Shown here one piece after another: positions 1 through 6,186 of a stretch of DNA of 6,376 nt (the first letter of the stretch is position 1; each line of letters starts with the position of its first letter). Both the position numbers and the translations under genes were made by a program. Source of the DNA: an uncultured Acidimicrobiales bacterium (GTDB taxonomy: Bacteria > Actinomycetota > Acidimicrobiia > Acidimicrobiales > UBA10347); assembly GCA_937942965.1 (NCBI GenBank), contig CALDGN010000398.1:1-6376 (forward strand), written 5' to 3'. Under the pieces are notes generated by a model. The model was not told the DNA's origin and ran no database searches. It saw nothing but the letters and a program-made list of their open reading frames with translations.

Positions 1-1651
1 GAAGCAGCCCGCCCAACACGTAGTGGGTGACGGACAGGACGGGCTGAAGCACGACCGCGACGACCAGCACAAGTGCGGCGGTTAGCAACATCACACGAAC
101 GGCCGCTTGGAAGCGTCGCCGAAGTAGCTGCTCGACGACGCCGACCACGACGACCGTGCCGAGCGTGGTGAGGATGACGGGTAGTCGTTCGATCAGCATC
201 GACGCGCCGAGCGCACCCATGATCAGCGGAATGCTCAGCATCGCCCAGAGCGTCAAGAAGCCGTTTGCGTCGGCACCGTCGGCAAGACGTTCGAGCGGTC
301 GCCGGAGATGATCACGGAGCCCTTGGTTCGGCAGCCGGCCAGATGCGACTCGCCTACGCAACCCCAGTAGCTCGGACTTCTGCCGGAGGAGGTCGGACAG
401 GGCCTTGCTCTCACCATCGTTACGTCGCTGCGGGTTCGCCTGTTGCGCCAGCGGAAGCAGACGGCCCTTGGCTCGGATCTGCTCGTCGAGGTCAAAGATC
501 GCGCGATCGATCTTCTCGAGGTTCACGCGGCTTCGGAGCGCTGACGGCGGCAACGTGCCGTGCAGCCCCGCATGGCCGAGCGGGTCGGCCCACGAGACGC
601 GCACATCGCCGCGGCGATCGAACTTCGGACCGGATGGCCCTCGTTCGGCATTGAGCGGGTCACCCGTGTCGATGCCCCACAGACCGCGAAACTCTTCGCA
701 CCACGGTGCATCGCCGAAGAGCACGACTTCGGCGTCATCGATGCGTCGACCGTCGCCCCGGGCGTAGTCGACGAACGGGATACCCACTGCGGGACCGATC
801 CCACGACGGGTGTCATCGGCTGTGCCGACAATGCGACGTCCGAAGTGCTGCAGCCAGGCGAGCCAGCGAAGACCGGGAAGATCGAAGCGGCTGACATAAT
901 CGCCAGCGCTGAAGAAGAGTGCGTGGGATCCGGCGCCGGCGTGCAGCACGGGACGATCACCCTCGCGGACGAGTTCCGGGTCGGTCCAGTGACGGCGGAG
1001 GTCTGGTCCAGTGTGGTCGTGGTTCGATGTTGCCACCCACTGGGGCGAATGATCGGCCGGATCGCAGAAGATCCAGGCCTGTTCCCAATCGCCTTCGTGA
1101 TCGTTCATGCCCCGGTAGCCCGAGCGCCAATCATTCATGGCGTAGAACCAGGCGTAGTGCAGGACCAGCCACTCCCCCGCACGAACAGCGCGGCCGTAGA
1201 CCGTCGGTTCGTCATGCAAGTGCTTGCGGCGCGCCTTGTGTTCCGCTGCGACTGCCGTCGCCTTGGGGGTGGTTGAGCGAAGCATGACCAGCACCAAGAA
1301 CAGGGCGTCGACGACGCGGCCAAATAGACCCACGAGGCCGAGACGAGGCGAGACAAGTCGACGGGCGGCTCGGCCAACCTCACGGCCAAAGACATTGCGC
1401 CGTTCTTCGCCCGTCACGAAACGAAGGTGCGTGTCGGGGCCCCAGCGGTGGTCGAGATCGGCAGCGGTCGGGCGGCTCAGCGTTTTCTCGGAGCCGTGCC
1501 ACAGCTCGCAGCCGTCGACGTATCGCTCGACCGAGATCGGAAAGAACAGCTCGCGCTGGTCGTACGCAATGACGGGCTGGTGCCGGCAGAGCAGTTCCTC
1601 GTCGGCCTCGCGGCCGAGGTTGGACGGGCTCACCATGGTCACCAGCGCCAT
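1..1651 (-). CDS. Vps62-like (HEGDWE/GSHA) domain protein with C-terminal membrane helices, cut by left window edge
   Basis: The reverse strand is open for 550 codons from ATG at 1651 to the window edge, so the C-terminus is missing. Residues 161-190 hold an aromatic-rich stretch ending in HEGDWE (185-190). GAGSHALFF follows at 239-247, and FRGLWG (321-326) with GPSGP (338-342) comes later. This order resembles bacterial relatives of the Vps62/DUF946 family and recalls the GHRHDWE metal site of NPP1-type proteins; no enzyme activity is established for this branch. Residues about 376-440 are charged and helical, possibly coiled coil. Hydrophobic segments lie near 104-125, 465-487, 489-508 and 516-550, so the protein is probably anchored in the membrane, with the HEGDWE domain between the first and later helices. 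ATG 1651 is chosen because AGGA sits 9 bases upstream; ATG 1636 is possible. It lies 102 bases after the membrane protein gene on the same strand and in the same frame, so the two are probably cotranscribed. Family assignment rests on motifs recalled, not on a search. Confidence 0.85.
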   Translation of the reverse strand, partial: MALVTMVSPSNLGREADEELLCRHQPVIAYDQRELFFPISVERYVDGCELWHGSEKTLSRPTAADLDHRWGPDTHLRFVTGEERRNVFGREVGRAARRLVSPRLGLVGLFGRVVDALFLVLVMLRSTTPKATAVAAEHKARRKHLHDEPTVYGRAVRAGEWLVLHYAWFYAMNDWRSGYRGMNDHEGDWEQAWIFCDPADHSPQWVATSNHDHTGPDLRRHWTDPELVREGDRPVLHAGAGSHALFFSAGDYVSRFDLPGLRWLAWLQHFGRRIVGTADDTRRGIGPAVGIPFVDYARGDGRRIDDAEVVLFGDAPWCEEFRGLWGIDTGDPLNAERGPSGPKFDRRGDVRVSWADPLGHAGLHGTLPPSALRSRVNLEKIDRAIFDLDEQIRAKGRLLPLAQQANPQRRNDGESKALSDLLRQKSELLGLRRRVASGRLPNQGLRDHLRRPLERLADGADANGFLTLWAMLSIPLIMGALGASMLIERLPVILTTLGTVVVVGVVEQLLRRRFQAAVRVMLLTAALVLVVAVVLQPVLSVTHYVLGGLL

Positions 1652-1660
1652 GTCAGCCGG

Positions 1661-1664
1661 TCCT
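1661..1664 (-). promoter_or_regulatory. Ribosome binding site AGGA deciding the start at 1651
   Basis: On the minus strand AGGA is followed by a 9-base spacer and ATG at 1651. The reading frame is open upstream as far as the TGA at 1754-1756, including a GTG in the gap, so this site is the main reason for preferring 1651. Confidence 0.45.
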
Positions 1665-1753
1665 GGATCCGAGGGTCGTCGACCCGGCGGGGTCGATGGC
1701 TTCGGCGTGCGCACGACGTGCAGTATCGCCGTCGCCGTTCCGGTTGCACGGCA

Positions 1754-2428
1754 TCAGAACAGAAGCCCGACGCCGAGGTGAAATGACGCCAGGTACAGCA
1801 TCGTTCCCGAAACCGATGACCAGCCTGCGACCCGAGCGGACACGCCGTAGGAGCCGGCGACGGCCAGGTACTTGCCGTTCGGGCGGAAGAAGAGCACCGT
1901 TCCGGCCTTGACGCCGTGGTTGCACAGCCAGCGGCACAGACCATCGGTCCAGCGGACGAAGATTCGGGCGACGCGGAGGCGAGCGTTTGCGAGCGGCCGG
2001 GGGCGCCGTGGCGTATCGCTGCGAGGGAAGCGCCGGCCGAGGATGAAGTACGACGCGTCCGTCATCGCGAGACGCAGCGTGCCAGCGATGACGAACGGGA
2101 TAAGGGCGACCGAGTCGACGGCAAGGGCGACGAAGAGCGCCCGGGGCGCGAGCAGCATCAGCACGAACGGGTGCTCGGAAAGGAACGGTGCGAGTGCCGT
2201 GCCGCCCCATCCGACGAGGCTCCAGACGAGAATCCAGATGCCGTGGCCGCCGGAGGCAGCGAGCCAGCTGCGCAACTGGGCCAACCGATCACGGACGGCG
2301 AACGTGCGAGTCGCAGCGGGGGTTGGAGCTTCGGCGGGCGTCGGCGACGCCGGAGCGGGACGGGTCAGCGTCGACGGACTGACGGCTGTCGCAACCATCA
2401 GCGACACACCGATGGCAGAGCCAACCAA
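1754..2428 (-). CDS. Small polytopic membrane protein, possibly DedA/VTT-like
   Basis: The open frame of 224 codons starts at TTG 2428 and ends at TGA 1754. A frame stop lies about 25 bases upstream of the TTG, so the start is TTG 2428 or ATG 2398; neither has a convincing Shine-Dalgarno site. Residues 17-40 are rich in Pro, Ala and Thr and look like a disordered linker. Hydrophobic segments lie near 63-83, 88-117 and 200-224, with a weaker one at 176-192. DASYFILGRRF (124-134), followed after a basic loop by RPNGKYLAVAGSYG (182-195) and a hydrophobic tail, resembles the layout of DedA/VTT (SNARE-associated) proteins. In those, a GR-containing helix is followed by a P-N/R...AG re-entrant loop. 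DedA proteins act in membrane lipid or proton-motive homeostasis, but the acidic and arginine signatures of classical DedA are not all present, so this is a weak fold-level suggestion. It precedes the HEGDWE-domain membrane protein and probably shares its transcript. Confidence 0.75.
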   Translation of the reverse strand: MVGSAIGVSLMVATAVSPSTLTRPAPASPTPAEAPTPAATRTFAVRDRLAQLRSWLAASGGHGIWILVWSLVGWGGTALAPFLSEHPFVLMLLAPRALFVALAVDSVALIPFVIAGTLRLAMTDASYFILGRRFPRSDTPRRPRPLANARLRVARIFVRWTDGLCRWLCNHGVKAGTVLFFRPNGKYLAVAGSYGVSARVAGWSSVSGTMLYLASFHLGVGLLF

Positions 2429-2458
2429 GAGCGCTGCAGTTGTTGTCCGTCACCGACG

Positions 2459-2468
2459 ATCACGTGAT
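2459..2468. promoter_or_regulatory. Perfect palindrome ATCACGTGAT, candidate operator
   Basis: ATCAC and GTGAT form an exact two-fold symmetric 10-base site. It lies 30 bases upstream of the leftward TTG start at 2428 and 113 bases upstream of the rightward start at 2582. Its position suits a dimeric regulator acting on the leftward promoter. The regulator is unknown and no gene for one lies in the window. Confidence 0.3.
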
Positions 2469-2569
2469 GAGGTTCGGCATCTCCGACAGGGTTGTGAGGT
2501 CGACGGGATGTTTTTCCCGCCCTACCCCACCGGGCCTTTTGACCGCGACGGGTTGCGACCGATCCGTGC

Positions 2570-2575
2570 GATGAT
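2570..2575 (+). promoter_or_regulatory. Possible -10 box GATGAT for leaderless transcription of the VOC gene
   Basis: The VOC gene has no purine-rich Shine-Dalgarno site before its ATG. GATGAT matches TATAAT at four of six positions, including the key A2 and T6. It sits at -12 to -7 if transcription begins at the A of the ATG (2582), which is the arrangement of leaderless actinobacterial mRNAs. No -35 box lies at the usual distance, and TTGACC at 2539-2544 is 25 bases away. Confidence 0.25.
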
Positions 2576-2581
2576 CACGGC

Positions 2582-3067
2582 ATGGCAACACTTGGCATGC
2601 GACATGCAGTGCTCTGGGTCCGTGACCCAGATGCGTCAGCTCGCTTCTACGAGCAGGCCCTTGGACTTGAAGTCAAGACCCAACTCGACCACGCGGTGTT
2701 CTTGTCCTCGCCGGCCTCGGCCACTGACCATGACCTCGGCTTGTTCCGCGCCACCGATGATCCCGCTGCTGAACGGGGCGTCGGGCTGTACCACATCGCC
2801 TGGGAAGTCGGACCGCTCGCGGACCTCGTCGAGGCCAAGGAGCGACTGACAGCGATGGGCGCCTATGTCGGCGAAAACGACCATGGCATCTCCAAGTCGC
2901 TGTACTGCAAGGACCCCGACGGCATCGAGTTCGAAGTCATGTGGGAAGTCCCCTTCGACCTGATCGACCCCAACGCGCCATCGGGTCGCCCCCTTGACCT
3001 CGAAGGCGACACCGCTCGCTGGGGCGCCGATCGCCCCGGCCGAGGAATGGCAAAGGCGGACTACTAG
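2582..3067 (+). CDS. VOC-superfamily protein, extradiol dioxygenase/glyoxalase-like
   Basis: This 161-residue protein has a paired beta-alpha-beta-beta-beta architecture typical of the vicinal oxygen chelate superfamily. The first module starts HAVLWVRD (8-15) and has FYEQALGLEV (22-31). The second starts YHIAWEV (70-76) and ends SLYCKDPDGIEFEVMWE (106-122). H8, H71 and E118 occupy the places of the His-His-Glu metal ligands. DHGISKSLYCKDPDG (100-114) resembles the active-site stretch of catechol 2,3-dioxygenase-like enzymes, where the His of the DHG motif helps catalysis. The likely role is a metal-dependent cytosolic enzyme acting on an aromatic or oxygenated substrate; the substrate cannot be read from sequence. 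About 40 residues past the last strand are polar and probably flexible. ATG 2582 fits the VOC N-terminus exactly, although no Shine-Dalgarno site precedes it. It may be cotranscribed with the phospholipase gene 97 bases downstream. The family call is firm; dioxygenase rather than lyase is an inference. Confidence 0.92.
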   Translation: MATLGMRHAVLWVRDPDASARFYEQALGLEVKTQLDHAVFLSSPASATDHDLGLFRATDDPAAERGVGLYHIAWEVGPLADLVEAKERLTAMGAYVGENDHGISKSLYCKDPDGIEFEVMWEVPFDLIDPNAPSGRPLDLEGDTARWGADRPGRGMAKADY

Positions 3068-3148
3068 CTCGGCCGCATTCGGACTGGCCAACTACCATTA
3101 CGTCGCTGCGGCGACACTCGGCGAGGGCCGAAACGACCCGCAGGTACC

Positions 3149-3155
3149 GGAGGGG
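3149..3155 (+). promoter_or_regulatory. Strong ribosome binding site GGAGGGG for the phospholipase
   Basis: GGAGGGG is the best Shine-Dalgarno match in the window. It is only 0-2 bases from ATG 3156 but 9 bases from ATG 3165 in the same frame. The second ATG is therefore chosen as the start. Confidence 0.6.
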
Positions 3156-3164
3156 ATGCTGGCA

Positions 3165-5288
3165 ATGGCGGAACGCGAAGTAGCCGCGGGAGAAGCGCTG
3201 TTCGAGATCGGCGATGACGGCGCGACTGTCTTCGTGATCCTCGACGGCACCTTCGACGTCACGACACCGACCCTCGCTGGAGACGACCTGATCGTCGGTC
3301 AGCTCGGCCCCGACGATGTGGTCGGCGAGATCACTGCGGTCATTGGCGGCCAACGCTCGGCGACCGTGCGAGCCACCTCGCCAGCCCGTGTGCTCGAGCT
3401 CGAAGGGCCAGCCTTTGAGAAGTGGCTCGAGGAGAACCCTGACCTCGCGCAACAGATCGCCGTCGACGCTCGCCGTCGCATGGACCGCACTCGCGTTGCT
3501 CGCGTGGTCGCCGAGCTCGTCGGCCCTGGCAATCCTGAGCTTGTCGACGAGATGACCGAAGCCGTCGACTGGATCACGCTCGAAGCTGGCGAAGCGCTGT
3601 TCGAGCAAGGTGATGAAGCCGACGCGGCCTACATCTTGGTCGGCGGGCAAATGCGGGTCATTGCGACCAACCAGGGCCAGGTCACGCTCGATACTCGCAT
3701 CGGGCGCGGCGATCTGATCGGCGAGATGGGCGTGATCGAACAGGCGCCCCGGATGGCGACCGCGCGAGCGATTCGTGACTGCACCCTGGCTCGGATCCCC
3801 AAGACGACGTTCGAGAATCTGACCGCCGCTCACCCGGCCCTCATGATCCCGCTCGTGCGCAAGGTCATCGCCCGCGTTGGCGACCGAGGCCGGCGCAAGG
3901 CCCACGCGGGCAACATCGCCATCGTCGTGGTCTCCCCCAACGCAGGCCGAGACCTCGTCGAGACGATGTCCGATGAGATCGCCCGATTCGGTCCCACGCT
4001 GCATCTCAACACCGAACGTGTCGAACAGTTTCTGAATCGGCGAGACATCGCCAACGCGACCCGCGGCACCGCGGCCGACACACGCCTCGTCGAGTTTCTG
4101 CACGAGGTCGATGTTGCGCATCGCTGGGTGGTGCTCGAGTGCAGCGACGCCGATTCGGATTGGACGCGCCGAGCCGTGCGAAGCGCCGATCGGGTCCTTG
4201 TGGTTGCCTCTGCCCAACCCGGTCGAGCCGAGCGAGATGCGATCGCCGCGATTCGCTCGACGGCCGAAGCGACCGGCGACTACGACCTCTGGGTGGCACA
4301 GGTCAACCCGGCGACCGATGCTCACCCCAAGGGCTCATCGGCCTTGCGCAAGCTCGCTGGTGCCCAACGGATTCTGCACCTCAAGCAAGGCCAGCAGCGC
4401 AGCACGCTTCGGGTGGCGCGGTTGATCAGCGGCAACGGCACCGGTATTGCCTTCAGTGGCGGCGGTGCTCGTTCGTACGGCCAGATTGGCGCGCTGCGAG
4501 CGTTGCAAGAACTCGGTATCGAAGCCGACGCTGTGGCCGGCACCTCGATGGGTTCGGTCATCGCCGGGTTCACGGCGCTGGTCGACGACATCGACCGGGC
4601 GATCGCGCAAGCGGACCACGAGTTCACGGGCATCAAGTTGCTCGACTACACGCTCCCGATGTCGTCGCTGTTCGAGGGCAAGCGAATGGCCGAGCGGATG
4701 GACAATGTCTTTGGTGGCCTCGACATCGAGGACACGCTCATTCCATTCATGTGCCTGTCGACGAACTTGACCAAGTCCGTGCTCGTCGAGCACCGCTCCG
4801 GCGACATGGTGCACGCCCTCCGGGCCAGCGTTTCGCTCCCGGGCGTCTTTCCGCCAGTGCCCCACGAAGGCGATCTGCTCGTCGACGGCGGTGTCCTTGA
4901 GAACCTGCCCGCTCGGCCGCTCCGCGAAGATCCGGGCATCGCGACGGTGATCGCGATCGATGTCGCTCCGCCCGACGGGCCACGAGCGCGATCGGACTTT
5001 GGCCTCTCGCTTTCCGGGCTTGACATTCTCAAGCACCGAGCGCGCCGCGACGGGTTCTCGCACCCGCCGCTTGCGACCACCGTCATCGCCTCGATGCTCG
5101 TCGGTTCGTCCCAAGCCCGCATCAACGCACTGGACAACGACGACATCGATCTCTACATCTCGCTCAACCTGTCGGGTATCAAGCTGCTCGACTTCGACGC
5201 GCTCCAACCTGCGATCGAACGCGGCTACGCCGATGCGATGCCGAAGCTCAAAGCGTGGATTGCCGAAGGGCATCACGCCACGGAGTGA
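3165..5288 (+). CDS. NTE-type patatin-like phospholipase with two cyclic nucleotide-binding domains
   Basis: The 707-residue product has the layout of neuropathy target esterase relatives (yeast NTE1, mycobacterial homologues), which are serine hydrolases that deacylate phospholipids and lysophospholipids. Cyclic-nucleotide-binding domain 1 spans about 5-105 (GE at 54-55, R64 in QRSATV). Domain 2 spans about 135-235, with a cassette closer to canonical (GEMGVIEQAPRMATA, E187, R196). Residues about 245-425 form a Rossmann-like segment (IAIVVVSP start; a WVVLECSD strand and a SADRVLVVASA strand later) matching the linker region of NTE proteins. The patatin domain begins near 427: oxyanion loop GGGARSYG (432-439), nucleophile elbow GTSMG with Ser461, and catalytic Asp574 in DGG. 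No N-terminal membrane helix is visible, unlike animal NTE, so it is probably cytosolic or peripheral. The frame is open back to 2994, but the only ATG codons outside the VOC gene are 3156 and 3165; the ribosome site favours 3165. The N-terminal strand of domain 1 looks short. The 3' end overlaps the convergent dioxygenase gene. The physiological ligand is unproven. Confidence 0.95.
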   Translation: MAEREVAAGEALFEIGDDGATVFVILDGTFDVTTPTLAGDDLIVGQLGPDDVVGEITAVIGGQRSATVRATSPARVLELEGPAFEKWLEENPDLAQQIAVDARRRMDRTRVARVVAELVGPGNPELVDEMTEAVDWITLEAGEALFEQGDEADAAYILVGGQMRVIATNQGQVTLDTRIGRGDLIGEMGVIEQAPRMATARAIRDCTLARIPKTTFENLTAAHPALMIPLVRKVIARVGDRGRRKAHAGNIAIVVVSPNAGRDLVETMSDEIARFGPTLHLNTERVEQFLNRRDIANATRGTAADTRLVEFLHEVDVAHRWVVLECSDADSDWTRRAVRSADRVLVVASAQPGRAERDAIAAIRSTAEATGDYDLWVAQVNPATDAHPKGSSALRKLAGAQRILHLKQGQQRSTLRVARLISGNGTGIAFSGGGARSYGQIGALRALQELGIEADAVAGTSMGSVIAGFTALVDDIDRAIAQADHEFTGIKLLDYTLPMSSLFEGKRMAERMDNVFGGLDIEDTLIPFMCLSTNLTKSVLVEHRSGDMVHALRASVSLPGVFPPVPHEGDLLVDGGVLENLPARPLREDPGIATVIAIDVAPPDGPRARSDFGLSLSGLDILKHRARRDGFSHPPLATTVIASMLVGSSQARINALDNDDIDLYISLNLSGIKLLDFDALQPAIERGYADAMPKLKAWIAEGHHATE
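3192..3605 (+). repeat. Internal duplication: two 15-base identical copies marking the tandem cNMP domains
   Basis: GAAGCGCTGTTCGAG occurs at 3192-3206 and again at 3591-3605, exactly 133 codons apart and in the same frame. Each copy encodes EALFE at the start of a cyclic-nucleotide-binding domain (AAGEALFEIGDD and EAGEALFEQGDE). The protein similarity continues beyond the repeat, while the DNA diverges quickly, so this is an old domain pair with one conserved DNA block, not a recent tandem duplication. Confidence 0.6.
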
Positions 5289-6186
5289 CATCGAGGCCGG
5301 GATAGTGCCGCGCGAATGCGTCGACGACCTCGGCCGTATAGAACTCGTGGCCGGGGCGAGGAATGCCGAAGAGTGCGAGCTCTTCGGGCGTTGATCCTTC
5401 GACGAACTCGATCCATGCCGGCAGGCTGACGAGCGGCTGGTGAGCGTCGAAGCCAATCCAGTCCACGGCTGCAGGGCGGAAGGCAATGACCAGCACGTGG
5501 CGTTCGTGTCCATCAGGAATGTCGGTGCCTCGATGCCACACGTCAGACCGATAGGCGAACATCGAACCGGTGGATCCAGCGGCAGGCTGTTCGTTCTCGT
5601 ACAGCTCAGGCATCTTGTCGATCGTGCTGATCTCTTGGGTACCAACGCCGCCGAGCCCGGTCGCAAACCCGGGGGCGACCCGTGGGGCGCCAGTGTCTGC
5701 GCCGACATCGTGCAGGTAGACGAACATCTCGATATGGCCGAACCCAGGGCCGTTTCGGGTCGGGATCAGCGAATGGTTGACGTCGCGATGGTGCGGCTGC
5801 TCGTAGTTGGTGTGGTCGCCGTACTTTGACCAGACCCGGGACTGGTACAAGCGCACGTCGTCGGTTTCGAGCGCAGCTTTCGCAAACGCGATCAGCGACG
5901 GATGCACAAACAGCCGGTTCAGCGCGGGTGCGTCGGGGAACGGAAACAGCGTGGTCCCGTCGAACTGGCGGCCGCGAAAGCGAACTTCGTCATCGTGCTG
6001 ATCCGGGCGTCGGACGGGACCCGGCTTGGCCCGCTCGCGCAGGTCTGCGGCCTGGAGCTGGTCGAGAGCCTCGGCGCAGAGGTCCGCGGGCAAGAGCCCA
6101 TCGGCGACAACCCAGCCCTCTTGCTTCCAGGTGTCTGCCGCGGCGACAACGGCGTCTGCCGCTGCCTGGTCGAGGGGACTCGTCAT
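5248..6186 (-). CDS. Phytanoyl-CoA dioxygenase (PhyH) family Fe(II)/2-oxoglutarate oxygenase
   Basis: The 312-residue product belongs to the PhyH branch of the double-stranded beta-helix oxygenases, which hydroxylate an unactivated carbon while decarboxylating 2-oxoglutarate. The N-terminus has the usual WKQEGWVVADGLLPADLC (20-37), in which the helix before the core is followed by a G-[YW]-[VL]-V strand. The metal triad is complete: H133 and D135 in HHRDVNHS, and H218 in VWHRGTD. R229 lies 11 residues after the distal His, the spacing of the 2-oxoglutarate-binding Arg in human PHYH. TGAPRVAPG (165-173) is the conserved strand of the family (T-G-x-x-x-x-x-P-G). Start ATG 6186 is chosen because it overlaps the upstream stop as ATGA and has GGAG 8 bases upstream; a longer frame to 6261 lies inside the upstream gene. 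Substrate is unknown; the family also includes halogenases and small-molecule hydroxylases, but the intact Asp argues against a halogenase. The 3' 41 bases lie opposite the phospholipase gene end. Confidence 0.95.
   Translation of the reverse strand: MTSPLDQAAADAVVAAADTWKQEGWVVADGLLPADLCAEALDQLQAADLRERAKPGPVRRPDQHDDEVRFRGRQFDGTTLFPFPDAPALNRLFVHPSLIAFAKAALETDDVRLYQSRVWSKYGDHTNYEQPHHRDVNHSLIPTRNGPGFGHIEMFVYLHDVGADTGAPRVAPGFATGLGGVGTQEISTIDKMPELYENEQPAAGSTGSMFAYRSDVWHRGTDIPDGHERHVLVIAFRPAAVDWIGFDAHQPLVSLPAWIEFVEGSTPEELALFGIPRPGHEFYTAEVVDAFARHYPGLDVTPWRDALRQSTL

Larger units (their letters stand above)
2429..2581. promoter_or_regulatory. Divergent intergenic region between the membrane-protein genes and the VOC gene
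   Basis: This 153-base stretch separates minus-strand genes to the left from plus-strand genes to the right, so it must hold promoters for both directions. Visible elements are a perfect palindrome at 2459-2468, a small hairpin at 2504-2519 (CGGGA, six-base T-rich loop, TCCCG), a TTGACC at 2539-2544 that could be a -35 box, and GATGAT at 2570-2575 just before the VOC start. No clear paired -35/-10 with a 16-18 base spacer was found in either direction, and no convincing small gene. Confidence 0.5.

Noticed and set aside
560..1276. 238-codon plus-strand open frame
   Set aside because: It is the antisense shadow of the HEGDWE-domain gene, which has coherent motifs and membrane helices in the opposite strand.
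2504..2519. CGGGA/TCCCG hairpin as a terminator
   Set aside because: The stem is only five pairs, no T tract follows in either direction, and no gene ends next to it.
2467..2574. 35-codon plus-strand open frame in the divergent intergenic region
   Set aside because: It has no ribosome site, no recognisable features and a composition typical of noncoding sequence.
1872..2849. 325-codon plus-strand open frame crossing the intergenic region
   Set aside because: It runs opposite the membrane protein and then out of frame through the VOC gene, and the product is Arg/Ser-rich without a domain.
2994..3164. Longer TTG start for the phospholipase overlapping the VOC gene
   Set aside because: It would add 57 residues read from the VOC 3' end and gap that do not resemble a cyclic-nucleotide-binding domain start, and the strong ribosome site points to 3165.
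2937..4325. 462-codon open frame on the minus strand opposite the phospholipase gene
   Set aside because: It lies entirely antisense to clear domain-bearing coding sequence, its product has no recognisable motif, and long antisense frames are expected where third positions are mostly G or C.
4335..5708. 457-codon minus-strand open frame spanning the phospholipase end and part of the PhyH gene
   Set aside because: It conflicts with two well-supported genes, and the product is low-complexity Arg/Ser-rich without motifs.
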